From: Bacteroidota bacterium
Lineage (GTDB): Bacteria > Bacteroidota > Bacteroidia > Chitinophagales > Chitinophagaceae
Assembly (NCBI GenBank): GCA_020161535.1
Contig: JAIUNW010000002.1
Location: 310,001 to 374,000, forward strand
Direction of reading: 5' to 3'
Length of the DNA: 64,000 bases
The position numbers were made by a program, and so were the translations under genes. Below, piece by piece: positions 44,665 to 54,948 of this stretch; position 1 is the first letter of the stretch; every line of letters starts with the position of its first letter. The notes under the pieces were generated by a model, which searched no databases, was not told the DNA's origin, and saw nothing but the letters and a program-made list of their open reading frames with translations.

Positions 44665-46130
44665 TGGTGAATCTGCAAGACATATTATACCAGGTTCAAC
44701 TCCGGTCGGTGAACGGAAACCTGCAAACAACGATCAGTGGTTTGCAAATTGATTCGAGAAAAGTAGTAACAGGCAACTGTTTCATTGCGATAAAAGGAGT
44801 CCAGGCCGATGGCCATGCGTTCATTGACACGGCGATTTCGAAAGGTGCAACGGTTATTGTTTGTGAACAATTGCCGGCGACGCTGAAAGAAGGAGTCACC
44901 TATGTGCAGGTAGAAAATGCCAGTGAAGCTGCTGGTTGGATGTCGCATCATTATTATGGTGAGCCATCTGCCAAACTGAAGCTGGTAGGCATAACGGGAA
45001 CAAATGGAAAAACAACGGTTGCGACTGTTTTATATAAGCTCTTTACACAACTGGGATACGATTGCGGATTGATCAGTACGGTGCAGAACATGATTGCGGG
45101 GCAGCCCTATGCGGCAACGCATACCACGCCCGATGCAATTAGTATCAATGCCTTGCTGAAGCAAATGGTTGATGCGGGTTGTCGGTTCGCTTTTATGGAA
45201 GTGAGTTCGCACGCGATTCACCAGCATCGCATTGCCGGTTTGCAGTTTGCGGGCGGTGTTTTTACCAACATCACCCACGATCACCTCGATTACCACAAAA
45301 CATTTGATGCGTATATCCGGGTGAAGAAAAAGTTCTTTGATGATTTGCCTGCAGGCGCTTTTGCCATCAGCAACCTCGACGATAAAAGAGGTGCAGTGAT
45401 GTTGCAGAACACGGTAGCCCGAACCTATTATTATAGCCTTCGGTCGATGGCCGAGTTCAAGGGCAAGATACTGGAGAATGGGTTGACCGGTTTGCTGATG
45501 AACATCAACGACAAAGAAGTTCATTTCAGGCTGATTGGCGAATTCAATGCGTACAACCTGCTGGCGATATATGGCGTAGCGATTTGTTTGGGCGAAGAGA
45601 AAGAAGAAGTGCTGCAGCTTTTAAGTGAGATGACCGGCGCAGAGGGCAGGTTTGATTATGTGGTGAGCCCCGCAGAACGAATCATCGGTATTGTGGACTA
45701 TGCGCACACCCCTGATGCTTTGGAGAATGTGTTGAAAACGATCAGGCAGTTGCGCGGTGCCGATGAAAGAATCTACACCGTTGTGGGTTGTGGGGGCGAT
45801 CGCGATAAAACAAAAAGGCCGGCGATGGCGCAGATCGCCTGCGACTATAGTGACAAAGCCATCTTCACGGCCGATAATCCGCGCAGCGAAGATCCGCTGG
45901 AGATATTGCGCGATATGGAAGCCGGGTTGAATTCGGCCGCGCGGCGAAAATATATCAGTATCGCCGACAGGCGCGAAGCGATTAAAACCGCTTTCAGCCT
46001 GGCCCAGCCCGGAGACATCGTGCTGGTGGCGGGTAAGGGACATGAAAAGTACCAGGAAATAAAAGGGGTGAGAAACCATTTCGACGACAAAGAAGAAATC
46101 GAAAAAGTGATTACCCTGTTGAATAAATAA
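44664..46130 (+). CDS. murE: UDP-MurNAc-tripeptide synthetase (meso-diaminopimelate adding)
   Basis: 488 residues, Mur ligase: ATP loop GITGTNGKTT, central domain with HDHLDYH, and C-terminal domain. The motif DNPRSE (ADNPRSEDP) is the signature for meso-diaminopimelate as the third residue. Adds the amino acid to UDP-MurNAc-L-Ala-D-Glu in the cytoplasm. The next ligase gene, murF, usually between murE and mraY in other phyla, is not here; a 71-bp gap leads to mraY. Confidence 0.96.
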   Translation: MVNLQDILYQVQLRSVNGNLQTTISGLQIDSRKVVTGNCFIAIKGVQADGHAFIDTAISKGATVIVCEQLPATLKEGVTYVQVENASEAAGWMSHHYYGEPSAKLKLVGITGTNGKTTVATVLYKLFTQLGYDCGLISTVQNMIAGQPYAATHTTPDAISINALLKQMVDAGCRFAFMEVSSHAIHQHRIAGLQFAGGVFTNITHDHLDYHKTFDAYIRVKKKFFDDLPAGAFAISNLDDKRGAVMLQNTVARTYYYSLRSMAEFKGKILENGLTGLLMNINDKEVHFRLIGEFNAYNLLAIYGVAICLGEEKEEVLQLLSEMTGAEGRFDYVVSPAERIIGIVDYAHTPDALENVLKTIRQLRGADERIYTVVGCGGDRDKTKRPAMAQIACDYSDKAIFTADNPRSEDPLEILRDMEAGLNSAARRKYISIADRREAIKTAFSLAQPGDIVLVAGKGHEKYQEIKGVRNHFDDKEEIEKVITLLNK

Positions 46131-46201
46131 TTAGGACGGTTACTCAGAACAAATCCATCCGGCTGGACACCGGGTGGTAGCCAGAAGAACAATAAACCAT
46201 C

Positions 46202-47482
46202 ATGCTGTACCACTTAATTGATTGGTTAAAAACTGTAGGAATTAAGTTCCCGGGAAGTGCGCTGTTTCAGTTCATCACTTCCCGGGTGTTACTGGCCGTG
46301 ATTTTGTCACTGATCATTACTACTGTATTCGGTAAAAAATTAATTCAGTACCTGCGGAAGAAGCAGGTGGGTGAATCGGTTCGCGACCTGGGCTTGCAGG
46401 GCGAACAACAAAAGAAGGGAACGCCGACCATGGGCGGACTCATCATCATCCTGGCGATTTTGGTACCAACACTGTTGTTGGCCGATTTGCAAAAAGCCTA
46501 TGTGCGGGTGATGATCTTCAGTACCATTTGGTTGGGCGTGGTTGGCTTCATTGATGACTACCTGAAACTGCGGGCCAAAAAAATAGCGCAGCAGCAAGGA
46601 GTGGCGTATAAGAAAGGGGATAAAGATGGGTTGGCCGGCTGGTTTAAAATATTGGGACAGGTGGGGCTTGGCCTGGTGATCGGCCTGACCGTGCTGTTCA
46701 ACGACAACACAAAAGTGTGGCGGGAATACCTGGGCGATGATGTATCGAATGTGAAGAACATGAAAACGATCAAGTTCCAGGGCGTGGAAAGACATTTTGT
46801 TGAAGCGAATGAACCAATTACCACCATCCCGTTTGTGAAGGGACATGAATTCAACTATTCGAAATTATTGCCGGCTTCCTTGCGCGGACCATTCACCAAT
46901 ATATTATATGTATTGATTGTGATCCTGATTGTAACCGCGGTATCGAATGGTGCGAATTTAACCGATGGGCTCGACGGATTGGCCACCGGGGTGAGTGCGA
47001 TCATTGGATTGTGTTTAGGTGTGTTTGCGTACGCCAGTGGCAACCTGATACTGGCCGATTACCTGAACATCATGTATATCCCGAACCTCGGCGAGCTCTC
47101 GATTTTTATCGGTGCGATGGTGGGTGCCTGTGTGGGTTTCCTGTGGTACAATGCCTATCCGGCCCAGGTGTTCATGGGTGATACCGGTAGCCTGATGCTG
47201 GGTGGTGTGATCGCTGCGTTGTCGATCATTGTGCGGAAAGAATTGTTGGTGCCGATATTCTGTGGCGTTTTCCTGGTGGAGAGCCTCAGTGTGATGATAC
47301 AGGTAAGTTATTTTAAATACACAAAAAAGAAATACGGTGAAGGCAGGAGAGTCTTTTTGATGAGCCCGCTGCACCACCACTACCAAAAATTGGGTTACCA
47401 CGAAAGCAAGATCGTGACCCGGTTCTGGATCGTGACCCTGTTTTGTGTGGTGTTTTCGATTGTTACCCTGAAAGTTCGCTAA
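46202..47482 (+). CDS. mraY: Phospho-MurNAc-pentapeptide translocase
   Basis: 426 residues, about ten membrane helices. Catalytic and binding motifs: GFIDDYLKL (Mg-binding Asp pair), NLTDGLDGLA, FMGDTGSLMLGG, and the histidine cluster SPLHHHYQKLGYHESKIV. It moves phospho-MurNAc-pentapeptide to undecaprenyl phosphate, forming lipid I. About 65 residues longer than E. coli MraY because of an insertion between the second and third blocks (about 165-240, before NYSKLLPASLRGPF), which I recall in Bacteroidota proteins. 82 bp to murD. Confidence 0.96.
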   Translation: MLYHLIDWLKTVGIKFPGSALFQFITSRVLLAVILSLIITTVFGKKLIQYLRKKQVGESVRDLGLQGEQQKKGTPTMGGLIIILAILVPTLLLADLQKAYVRVMIFSTIWLGVVGFIDDYLKLRAKKIAQQQGVAYKKGDKDGLAGWFKILGQVGLGLVIGLTVLFNDNTKVWREYLGDDVSNVKNMKTIKFQGVERHFVEANEPITTIPFVKGHEFNYSKLLPASLRGPFTNILYVLIVILIVTAVSNGANLTDGLDGLATGVSAIIGLCLGVFAYASGNLILADYLNIMYIPNLGELSIFIGAMVGACVGFLWYNAYPAQVFMGDTGSLMLGGVIAALSIIVRKELLVPIFCGVFLVESLSVMIQVSYFKYTKKKYGEGRRVFLMSPLHHHYQKLGYHESKIVTRFWIVTLFCVVFSIVTLKVR

Positions 47483-47564
47483 AAGAGAAGCCATTTTGTG
47501 GTGCAGGAATCCAATGCGTTTGAAGAACCCCCTATCCGTTATGCGCCCGTAGAAAAAGGAGTTT

Positions 47565-48905
47565 ATGAAAGAATTGGTGATCATATTGGGCGCCGGCGAA
47601 AGCGGCGTGGGCGCAGCCCTGCTTGCGAAACAAAAAGGATATGATTGTTTGGTGAGCGATGCTGGAGTTTTGAAACCCGCCCATCGCGAAGAGTTGATCA
47701 AAGCAGGTATTGCATTTGAAGAATCAGGACACAGCGAAGAAAGAATACTTAAGGCGAGCCTGGTGGTGAAGAGTCCGGGGATACCCGAAAAAAATGAACT
47801 CGTTAAAAAGATTCGTGCAGCGGGCATTCAGGTCATCAGTGAAATCGAGTTCGCCTATCGCTTTATCGGCAACAGTAAGGTGATTGCGATTACCGGTAGC
47901 AATGGAAAAACGACAACAACGGCGCTCACCTATCATATCTGCAAGCAAGCAGGATTGGATTGTGCGTTGGTGGGAAATATAGGATACAGTTTTGCCAGGC
48001 AGGTGGCCGAAGCGCCGAAACCCTGGTACATAGCAGAGATCAGTAGTTTTCAACTCGACGATGTTGTTTCGTTTCGGCCCCAGGTGGCTATTCTGACCAA
48101 TATCACCGAAGATCATCTAGACAGGTACGATTATCAGTTCAGGAATTATATCAATAGCAAATTCAGGATAACGGAGAACCAGCAGGCATCTGATTATTTC
48201 ATTTACAACGAAGACGATGAAGTAACGATGCAGTATATCAAAGACTTTTCCATCCTATCAAACCCATTACCAATCAGTATGCGTAAAGAACTACTCCACG
48301 GTGCATTTATCAAAGACAACCAGATGACCGTGGCCACTGCCGATGAGAGATACCAGATGAGCATTTATGATTTCGCCCTAAAAGGCAAACACAACCAATA
48401 CAATACCATGGCAGCGGGATTGGCAGCATCGGTGATCGGTCTGCGCAAAGAAAAGATACGCGAAGCAATCCAGAGCTTTGAAGCCCTGGAGCATCGCATG
48501 GAACCGGTGGCGTTGGTGCGTGGCGTAGAATTCATCAACGATAGCAAGGCGACCAATGTGAACAGCACCTGGTATGCGCTGGAAAGCATGACCAAACCAA
48601 CGGTGTTGATCTTGGGTGGTATCGATAAAGGGAATGATTATTCGCTGATACTTGATCTGGTAAAAGAAAAAGTGAAAGCGATTGTGTGTATGGGCGTTGA
48701 CAACCGTAAGATCCACGAAGCATTTCAAAACCAGGTGCCGGTTATCATCAACACCGGGAGTGCGATAGAAGCCGTGCAGGCAGCCTTCCAGTTGTCGACC
48801 AAGGGCGATGCAGTTTTGCTCAGCCCCGCTTGCGCCAGTTTTGATCTTTTCAAAAACTATGAAGACCGGGGGCGCCAGTTTAAAGAGGCCGTGCGCGATT
48901 TGTAA
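47565..48905 (+). CDS. murD: UDP-MurNAc-L-alanine:D-glutamate ligase
   Basis: 446 residues. Mur ligase with N-terminal dinucleotide-like fold (ILGAGESGVGAALLA), ATP loop ITGSNGKTTTTAL, ITEDHLDRYD, and C-terminal domain entry EFINDSKATNVNSTWYALE, the MurD signature. Adds D-Glu in the cytoplasm. 34 bp to ftsW. Confidence 0.97.
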   Translation: MKELVIILGAGESGVGAALLAKQKGYDCLVSDAGVLKPAHREELIKAGIAFEESGHSEERILKASLVVKSPGIPEKNELVKKIRAAGIQVISEIEFAYRFIGNSKVIAITGSNGKTTTTALTYHICKQAGLDCALVGNIGYSFARQVAEAPKPWYIAEISSFQLDDVVSFRPQVAILTNITEDHLDRYDYQFRNYINSKFRITENQQASDYFIYNEDDEVTMQYIKDFSILSNPLPISMRKELLHGAFIKDNQMTVATADERYQMSIYDFALKGKHNQYNTMAAGLAASVIGLRKEKIREAIQSFEALEHRMEPVALVRGVEFINDSKATNVNSTWYALESMTKPTVLILGGIDKGNDYSLILDLVKEKVKAIVCMGVDNRKIHEAFQNQVPVIINTGSAIEAVQAAFQLSTKGDAVLLSPACASFDLFKNYEDRGRQFKEAVRDL

Positions 48906-48939
48906 GGATGGAATGAAGCAACCGTAAAACAGTCTAACA

Positions 48940-50163
48940 TTGCAACAGCTACTAAATAAAACAAAGGGTGATAAAGTGATCTGGACGCTGGTGATCTTAC
49001 TGGCAACGATGAGTTTGTTGGTAGTGTACAGTTCAACCGGTTCGCTGGCCTATAAAATGTACAAGGGTAACACAGAAGTGTACCTCTTTAAACAAGTGGC
49101 ATTTATATGCGTGGGCATCGGGCTGATCTATTTCGCGCACATGGTCAACTACACTTTGTATTCGCGCGTGGCGAGAATTGTGTTTCTCATTACCATACCG
49201 CTGCTCATCTATACCATGTTTTTTGGTGTTACCCTGAACCAGGGTAGTAGATGGATCAGGCTGCCGATCATCAATTTAACTTTTCAAACCAGTGATCTCG
49301 CGAAACTGGCCCTATTCATGTACGTTAGTCGTATGCTGAGCCGGAAGCAGGACCAGATCAAAGATTTCAAAACGGGATTTTTGCCGGTGATCATTCCCGT
49401 TGCGATTGTATGTGTGTTGATTGCGCCGGCAAACTTGTCGACTGCTTTGCTTACCGGCGCCACCAGCATGATGTTGTTGTTCATCGGTCGGGTGCAGGTT
49501 AAACACCTTGCACTAGTGGGCTTGGTCGCGCTGGTGCCCATTGTTTTTCTCATCGCTGCCGCCATGATACAACACAATAGCGGTAACGGCGTGAAACCAA
49601 GAACTGAAGGTAAGTCGAAGTTGACGGCCCGTTATACCACCTGGGTAAACCGCGTAGAAAGTTTTATGTATGGTGGCAGCGCTGCTGCCGACGACGACGA
49701 CAATTACCAGGTAAACCAGGCTAAAATCGCCATCGCCAAAGGCGGGTTTTTTGGTCTCGGTCCCGGTAACAGCGAACAACGAAATTTCCTGCCGCACCCA
49801 TACTCCGATTTTATCTATGCCATCATCATAGAAGAATACGGCATTGTGGGCGGCGCCATCGTCTTACTCGTGTACCTGGTATTTCTTTTCAGGAGCATCC
49901 AGTTGTTCAGAAAATGTCCCTTCGCCTTCGGCGCTTTTTTGTCGCTCGCGTTGAGTTTTACCCTGGTGATACAAGCCATGGCGAATATGGCGGTGAATGT
50001 GAACCTGTTTCCCGTAACAGGTGTAACACTGCCGCTGGTGAGTATGGGCGGTAGTTCCTTTCTCTTTACTTGCGTGGCGATTGGTATTATTCTGAGCGTG
50101 TCGAGGTATGTGGAGAAAATGGAGATGAAAAAACCGGCAGCAGAAACGGAGGTGGTGGCATGA
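48940..50163 (+). CDS. ftsW: FtsW, septal peptidoglycan polymerase (SEDS family)
   Basis: 407 residues starting at a TTG; an in-frame ATG at 48913 is closed by a stop four codons later. About ten membrane helices and SEDS family marks: LVVYSSTGSLAYKM, GSRWIRLPIINLTFQTSDLAKLA (split), and near the end NMAVNVNLFPVTGVTLPLVS MGGSS (key loop). The catalytic Asp of SEDS enzymes should lie in the large periplasmic loop. Polymerises lipid II at the septum with FtsI. Its stop overlaps the murG ATG by four bases. Confidence 0.95.
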   Translation: MQQLLNKTKGDKVIWTLVILLATMSLLVVYSSTGSLAYKMYKGNTEVYLFKQVAFICVGIGLIYFAHMVNYTLYSRVARIVFLITIPLLIYTMFFGVTLNQGSRWIRLPIINLTFQTSDLAKLALFMYVSRMLSRKQDQIKDFKTGFLPVIIPVAIVCVLIAPANLSTALLTGATSMMLLFIGRVQVKHLALVGLVALVPIVFLIAAAMIQHNSGNGVKPRTEGKSKLTARYTTWVNRVESFMYGGSAAADDDDNYQVNQAKIAIAKGGFFGLGPGNSEQRNFLPHPYSDFIYAIIIEEYGIVGGAIVLLVYLVFLFRSIQLFRKCPFAFGAFLSLALSFTLVIQAMANMAVNVNLFPVTGVTLPLVSMGGSSFLFTCVAIGIILSVSRYVEKMEMKKPAAETEVVA

Positions 50164-51251
50164 GTAGGAGGGTGATTATAGCGGGTGGTGGTACCGGCGG
50201 ACATATTTTTCCGGCCATCGCCATTGCCAATGCATTAAAAGCGCTGGATCCGGCCATAGAGATCTTGTTTGTAGGTGCGAAGGGAAAAATGGAAATGGAG
50301 AAAGTGCCACAAGCCGGTTACCAAATCAAGGGCTTGGATATTGCCGGCTTCAACAGAAGTTCTTTGATAAAGAATATTGGTCTGCCTTTCAAGCTGATCA
50401 AAAGTTTTATTCAGGTGCGGCGCATATTTAAGGCGTTCAAGCCAGATGCCGTGGTAGGTGTGGGTGGTTATTCCAGCTTTCCGGTTTTGCGATTGGCGCA
50501 ACAGAAAGGGATACCGAGCTTTCTGCATGAGTCCAATTCTTTTGCTGGTCGCGCGAACCAAATGCTCGGGAAAAAAGCAAGCCGCGTTTTCGTGGCGACC
50601 GACGGTATGGAGAAGTTTTTTCCGGCAGAAAAAATTTTAGTAACCGGTAACCCGGTACGCAAATCGATCGTTGATGCGCACACCGAACGAGACGAAGCCA
50701 TCAGGCAGTTTGGATTGCAGGCGGGAAAGACCACCATTTTGTCGGTGGGCGGCAGCCTGGGTGCACGCAGCATTAACCAGGCCGTAGAAGAAGGATTGGA
50801 TAAACTACAGGCCGAGGGCTTGCAATTGATTTGGCAGGTGGGTAAGAATAACCTGAGCCCCGGCATAAAGAATAAAACGGCGACCAATAGTGAAGTGTGG
50901 GTGAATGAGTTTATCACGAATATGGAAACCGCTTATGTGGCGGCGGATATCGTGATCTCGCGGGCCGGTGCCATGTCGATCGCTGAGATCTGTGTAGTGA
51001 AAAAGCCGGCGGTGTTAGTGCCTTATCCCTACGCGGCAGAAGACCACCAAACCGTGAACGCCAATAACCTGGTGCGGAAAGAAGCAGCATTGATGGTGCC
51101 TGATGCAGAAGTCAAACAGCGGTTAATCAACACCGTTATAGAACTGGCGCAGGATCCATTGTTGCAAAAAAAATTGAAAAACAATATAGCCCCGCTGGCA
51201 ATCGGAAATGCCGACTGGGTGATTGCTACAGAAATTTTAAAATCGATCTGA
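50160..51251 (+). CDS. murG: UDP-GlcNAc:lipid I N-acetylglucosaminyltransferase
   Basis: 363 residues from the ATG at 50160 (the frame is open earlier within ftsW, but MSRRVIIAGGGTGGHIFP is the family start). GT28 fold: GGGTGGHIFPAIAIA, HESNSFAGRANQM, SVGGSLGARSINQ, and donor-site SRAGAMSIAEIC. Converts lipid I to lipid II at the inner face of the membrane. Overlaps ftsW (ATGA) and abuts murC without a gap. Confidence 0.96.
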   Translation: MSRRVIIAGGGTGGHIFPAIAIANALKALDPAIEILFVGAKGKMEMEKVPQAGYQIKGLDIAGFNRSSLIKNIGLPFKLIKSFIQVRRIFKAFKPDAVVGVGGYSSFPVLRLAQQKGIPSFLHESNSFAGRANQMLGKKASRVFVATDGMEKFFPAEKILVTGNPVRKSIVDAHTERDEAIRQFGLQAGKTTILSVGGSLGARSINQAVEEGLDKLQAEGLQLIWQVGKNNLSPGIKNKTATNSEVWVNEFITNMETAYVAADIVISRAGAMSIAEICVVKKPAVLVPYPYAAEDHQTVNANNLVRKEAALMVPDAEVKQRLINTVIELAQDPLLQKKLKNNIAPLAIGNADWVIATEILKSI

Positions 51252-52640
51252 GTGTTATCGATCAACAACATACAAACCGTTTATTTTATCGGTATCGGCG
51301 GTATCGGTATGAGCGCCCTCGCCCGCTATTTCCATTCATTGGGAAAAGAAGTGAGTGGGTATGATCGAACGCAAACAGCACTGACCGATGCCTTGCAGCA
51401 GGAAGGAATAGAAATTCATTTTGACGATAACCCGGCGAAAGTGCCCGCGAAGCCCGACCTGGTGATCTATACACCAGCGATTCCGGCTAACCAGCAGGAG
51501 TTGGAACTGGTTCGTCGCGAGGGATTTCCGTTGATGAAGCGCAGCGAAGTGTTGGGCTTGATCAGTCGCGGCTCCTTTAATATTTGCATCGGTGGTACCC
51601 ACGGAAAAACCACCACTACAACCCTGGTGGCCTATATACTTCGTGCCACCGGTTATGGTTGCAATGCTTTTTTGGGCGGTATCAGTGTGAACTACGATAC
51701 CAATTTCTGGAGCGATAGCCGGAATGTATCGGTGATTGAGGCCGATGAATACGACCGGAGCTTTTTGCAATTGAGTCCGGATATCGCGGTGATTTCATCG
51801 ATGGATGCCGATCACCTGGATATTTATGGCACAGAAGAAGCGATGCAAGATGCTTTTGTTGAATTCAGCAAAAAGCTCAAACCCGGTGGCACGCTTTTCA
51901 GCAAATTCGGCTTGCCGAGAGCGCGCTCATTTGATTCGCCCCGGCATTTGACCTATAGCTTACAAAATGAATCGGCCGATATCAGGGCCAGTAATATCAG
52001 TATGCACGATGGCGGTTATCGCTTCGATTTGATTTTGCCTGATACCGTGATCAGCGACATTAAGTTGAATATGGGCGGACTGCACAATGTGGAGAATGCC
52101 GTGGTGGCGATTTCCATTGCCCACCAGTTGGGCATTGATCCAACGGCCATCAAAAAAGCCGTGGCCGATTTCAAAGGCGTGAAGCGAAGGTTTGAATACA
52201 TCTACAAAAAAGAACAACTGGTTTATATAGATGATTATGCGCACCATCCCGAAGAGCTGAAAGCCTTGCTGAAAGGCGCGCGTACCCTTTTTCCCGATAG
52301 AAAATGTTGCTTGTTGTTTCAGCCGCATTTGTTTAGTCGCACGAAAGATTTGGCCGATGCGTTTGCCGAAAGCCTCGACCTGGCCGATGAAGTGATTTTG
52401 TTGCCGATCTATCCGGCAAGAGAGTTGCCGATACCCGGGGTAACCAGCCAGTTGTTACTGGACAAGTTGCAGGTGAAAGAGAAAATGATCCTGGACAAGG
52501 AAGCCGCATTAACCTATTTGAAGAATACTTTTTTGCCTTCGCTGCGACCCGATTTTCCGGGATTGCTGATCACGGCTGGCGCAGGCGATATAGATACCCT
52601 GGTTAAACCCATTGAAGAACTGATCCGCCAAAAATGGTAA
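51252..52640 (+). CDS. murC: UDP-MurNAc:L-alanine ligase
   Basis: 462 residues from a GTG directly after the murG stop. MurC signatures: FIGIGGIGMSALARYF, ATP loop GGTHGKTTTTTLVA, IEADEYDRSFL and DDYAHHPEELKALL. First of the Mur ligases, adding L-Ala to UDP-MurNAc. murB, its usual partner, and ddl are not in the cluster. ftsQ starts seven bases before its stop. Confidence 0.97.
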   Translation: MLSINNIQTVYFIGIGGIGMSALARYFHSLGKEVSGYDRTQTALTDALQQEGIEIHFDDNPAKVPAKPDLVIYTPAIPANQQELELVRREGFPLMKRSEVLGLISRGSFNICIGGTHGKTTTTTLVAYILRATGYGCNAFLGGISVNYDTNFWSDSRNVSVIEADEYDRSFLQLSPDIAVISSMDADHLDIYGTEEAMQDAFVEFSKKLKPGGTLFSKFGLPRARSFDSPRHLTYSLQNESADIRASNISMHDGGYRFDLILPDTVISDIKLNMGGLHNVENAVVAISIAHQLGIDPTAIKKAVADFKGVKRRFEYIYKKEQLVYIDDYAHHPEELKALLKGARTLFPDRKCCLLFQPHLFSRTKDLADAFAESLDLADEVILLPIYPARELPIPGVTSQLLLDKLQVKEKMILDKEAALTYLKNTFLPSLRPDFPGLLITAGAGDIDTLVKPIEELIRQKW

Positions 52641-53509
52641 GTATGCCCACACATATCAGAAAGATCATGATCACCCTGTTCTCGTTGCTTTTGGCGGCGG
52701 GCGTAACGGTGGCGTTGGCGGCTGCTATCCGCAAGAGCAATGCGAGCCGCTGCGAAAAAGTGGACATCAGCATCAAGGGCAATGAACGACATTTTCTGGC
52801 GAAAGCCGATATATGGAGCATGATGGGCAGCAGTGGCCCGAAAGATTTCACGGGAAAGCCGGTAACCTCCATCGATCTGCGCAGCCTGGAGAATAAACTG
52901 CGCAACAATAGCTGGGTGAAGTCCGCTGAACTGTATATAGATAAAGAAGGTGTGCTGCAGGTAACGGTAACCGAAAGAGAACCGATTGCACGGTTGTTCA
53001 CCTCGCTGGGCAGTTCTTTTTACATCGACAGTGAAGGCAAATACCTGCCACTTGGTTTGGGCAAGCCGGCCATGCGCCTGCCCGTATTCACGGGCATGCC
53101 CGAAAAAATAATGGTAAGCAAGGCAGCCGACAGTAGTTTGCTGGCGGGCATCAAAGCGATTGGCCAGGTATTGCAAACCGACTCATTGTGGAATGCACAG
53201 ATCATGCAGGTGGATATGTTGCCCGATAGAAATTTTGACATGGTGCCAATGGTGGGCAACCACATCATCCATTTTGGCAATGGTGAAAACGTGACTGAAA
53301 AATTTCAACGGCTTGCTATTTTCTATAAGAAAGTGTTGGCCAAAACCGGCTTTGATTATTATAAATCGATCAGTGTACAATATGCCGGCCAGGTGATAGG
53401 AGAAAAGGATCAGCCAATATCCACATTCGTGGATAAAAAATTATATATAACGACTGCTGCTACTGCACCTTTGGCGGTTAATAGCAGCAGCAGAACAACT
53501 AAAAAATAA
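52634..53509 (+). CDS. ftsQ: FtsQ/DivIB cell division protein
   Basis: 291 residues from ATG 52634 (52643 is an alternative start). A short cytoplasmic tail, a membrane helix (about 10-32, LFSLLLAAGVTVALAAA), then a POTRA-like domain (VDISIKGNERHFL, LENKLRNNSWVKSAELYID, VTVTEREPIARLF) and the FtsQ beta domain (IHFGNGENVTEKFQRLAIFY). FtsQ links divisome proteins across the membrane. Name given by topology and by position before ftsA; primary-sequence conservation is modest. Confidence 0.92.
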   Translation: MVSMPTHIRKIMITLFSLLLAAGVTVALAAAIRKSNASRCEKVDISIKGNERHFLAKADIWSMMGSSGPKDFTGKPVTSIDLRSLENKLRNNSWVKSAELYIDKEGVLQVTVTEREPIARLFTSLGSSFYIDSEGKYLPLGLGKPAMRLPVFTGMPEKIMVSKAADSSLLAGIKAIGQVLQTDSLWNAQIMQVDMLPDRNFDMVPMVGNHIIHFGNGENVTEKFQRLAIFYKKVLAKTGFDYYKSISVQYAGQVIGEKDQPISTFVDKKLYITTAATAPLAVNSSSRTTKK

Positions 53510-53518
53510 ACCCTGTTT

Positions 53519-54907
53519 ATGAATCACGAACAACCCATTATTGTCGGCCTTGACATTGGAACCACTAAGATTGCTGCTATCGCCGGCAGAAAGAACGAGT
53601 ATGGCAAACTGGAAATCCTCGGGTTTGGGCGTGCCAACAGCAATGGTGTAAAACATGGTCAGGTACTGAACATCGATGAAACCATCAAAGCGATTGCCAA
53701 CGCACTCGAGAATTGTTATGCTTCCAATCCGAACCTGGAGATCAGTGAAGTATATGTTGGTATCGCGGGTCATCATATCAAGAGCCTGCAAACGCGGGGT
53801 GATATTGTGCGCCAGAATACAGAAGAAGAGATTTCACAGCGAGAAATTGACCAGTTGATTGCCGATCAGTATAAAACCTATATTCCGGCGGGCGACCAAA
53901 TCATTGATGTAATTCCGCAGGAGTTTACGGTCGATAATTTCCAGAACATTCCCAACCCCATTGGTTATGGCGGGGTGAAAGTGGGCGCAAATTTTCACAT
54001 TATTACAGGCGATAAAAATGCCATCCGCAATATCAATCGCGCGGTAGAAAAAAGCAACCTGCATACCAAAGACATGGTATTGCAACCATTAGCTTCTTCG
54101 GCGGCGGTCATGGGGCAGGAAGATATTGAAGCAGGCGTGGCCATTGTTGATATTGGTGGCGGTACGACCGACCTGGCTGTTTTCTATGAAGGCATTTTGA
54201 AACATACAGCCGTGATTCCTTTTGGTGGTGAGAACATTACCAACGATATCAAAACCGGTTTGGGGGTGTTGAAGACCCAGGCCGAGCAAATGAAAGTGCA
54301 GTTTGGATCGGCTTTGTCGAACGAAGCCAAGGCCAATGCCTTCATAACGATTCCGGGTATGCGCGGATTGCCGCCCAAAGAGATCAGCGTGAAGAACCTG
54401 GCCAATATTATCCAGGCACGTATGAGTGAGATCATGGATTTTGTAACCTATCACCTCAAACAGGTGGGTATGGACAATCGCATGCTGAATGGTGGCATCG
54501 TGTTGACCGGTGGTGGTTCACAACTGCGTCATCTTATTCAACTGACAGAATATGTAACCGGGTTGAATGCCCGTATCGGATACCCCAATGAACACCTGGC
54601 CGCCGGACATATCGACGAACTGGCCAAACCGATGTATGCGACCTGTATTGGTCTTATCCTGAAAGGATACGACGACTACGAGCGCAACCGCAAACAGTTT
54701 GAGAAAAAATTCCGGCCGGTAGAAATTCCCCGGGAGTTGCAGAAACAAACTGTGGTACCTGAAACCAGGGCTGTAGTTGAACAGGAAGAAGAAAGCTCCG
54801 TACCCGTGAGTAACCGAAAAGCAGAACTTGGCATCAACCGGTTCTGGAGTAAGTTTAAAGACAACCTGATCGACCTGTTCAAAGAGGAGGAAGACCAGCA
54901 CCTGTAG
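53519..54907 (+). CDS. ftsA: FtsA, actin-like divisome protein
   Basis: 462 residues. Actin-fold ATPase: phosphate 1 VGLDIGTTKIAAIAG, phosphate 2 VAIVDIGGGTTDLAVF, adenosine loop IVLTGGGSQLRHL, with the FtsA-specific 1C/SHS2 domain in the region about 85-165 (EVYVGIAGHHIKSL). The C-terminal end (NRFWSKFKDNLIDLFKE) should be the amphipathic membrane-targeting helix. Tethers FtsZ to the membrane. 41 bp to ftsZ. Confidence 0.97.
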   Translation: MNHEQPIIVGLDIGTTKIAAIAGRKNEYGKLEILGFGRANSNGVKHGQVLNIDETIKAIANALENCYASNPNLEISEVYVGIAGHHIKSLQTRGDIVRQNTEEEISQREIDQLIADQYKTYIPAGDQIIDVIPQEFTVDNFQNIPNPIGYGGVKVGANFHIITGDKNAIRNINRAVEKSNLHTKDMVLQPLASSAAVMGQEDIEAGVAIVDIGGGTTDLAVFYEGILKHTAVIPFGGENITNDIKTGLGVLKTQAEQMKVQFGSALSNEAKANAFITIPGMRGLPPKEISVKNLANIIQARMSEIMDFVTYHLKQVGMDNRMLNGGIVLTGGGSQLRHLIQLTEYVTGLNARIGYPNEHLAAGHIDELAKPMYATCIGLILKGYDDYERNRKQFEKKFRPVEIPRELQKQTVVPETRAVVEQEEESSVPVSNRKAELGINRFWSKFKDNLIDLFKEEEDQHL

Positions 54908-54948
54908 GCATTTACCAACCCATTATTCTAAAAAATCAGCAACCAGTT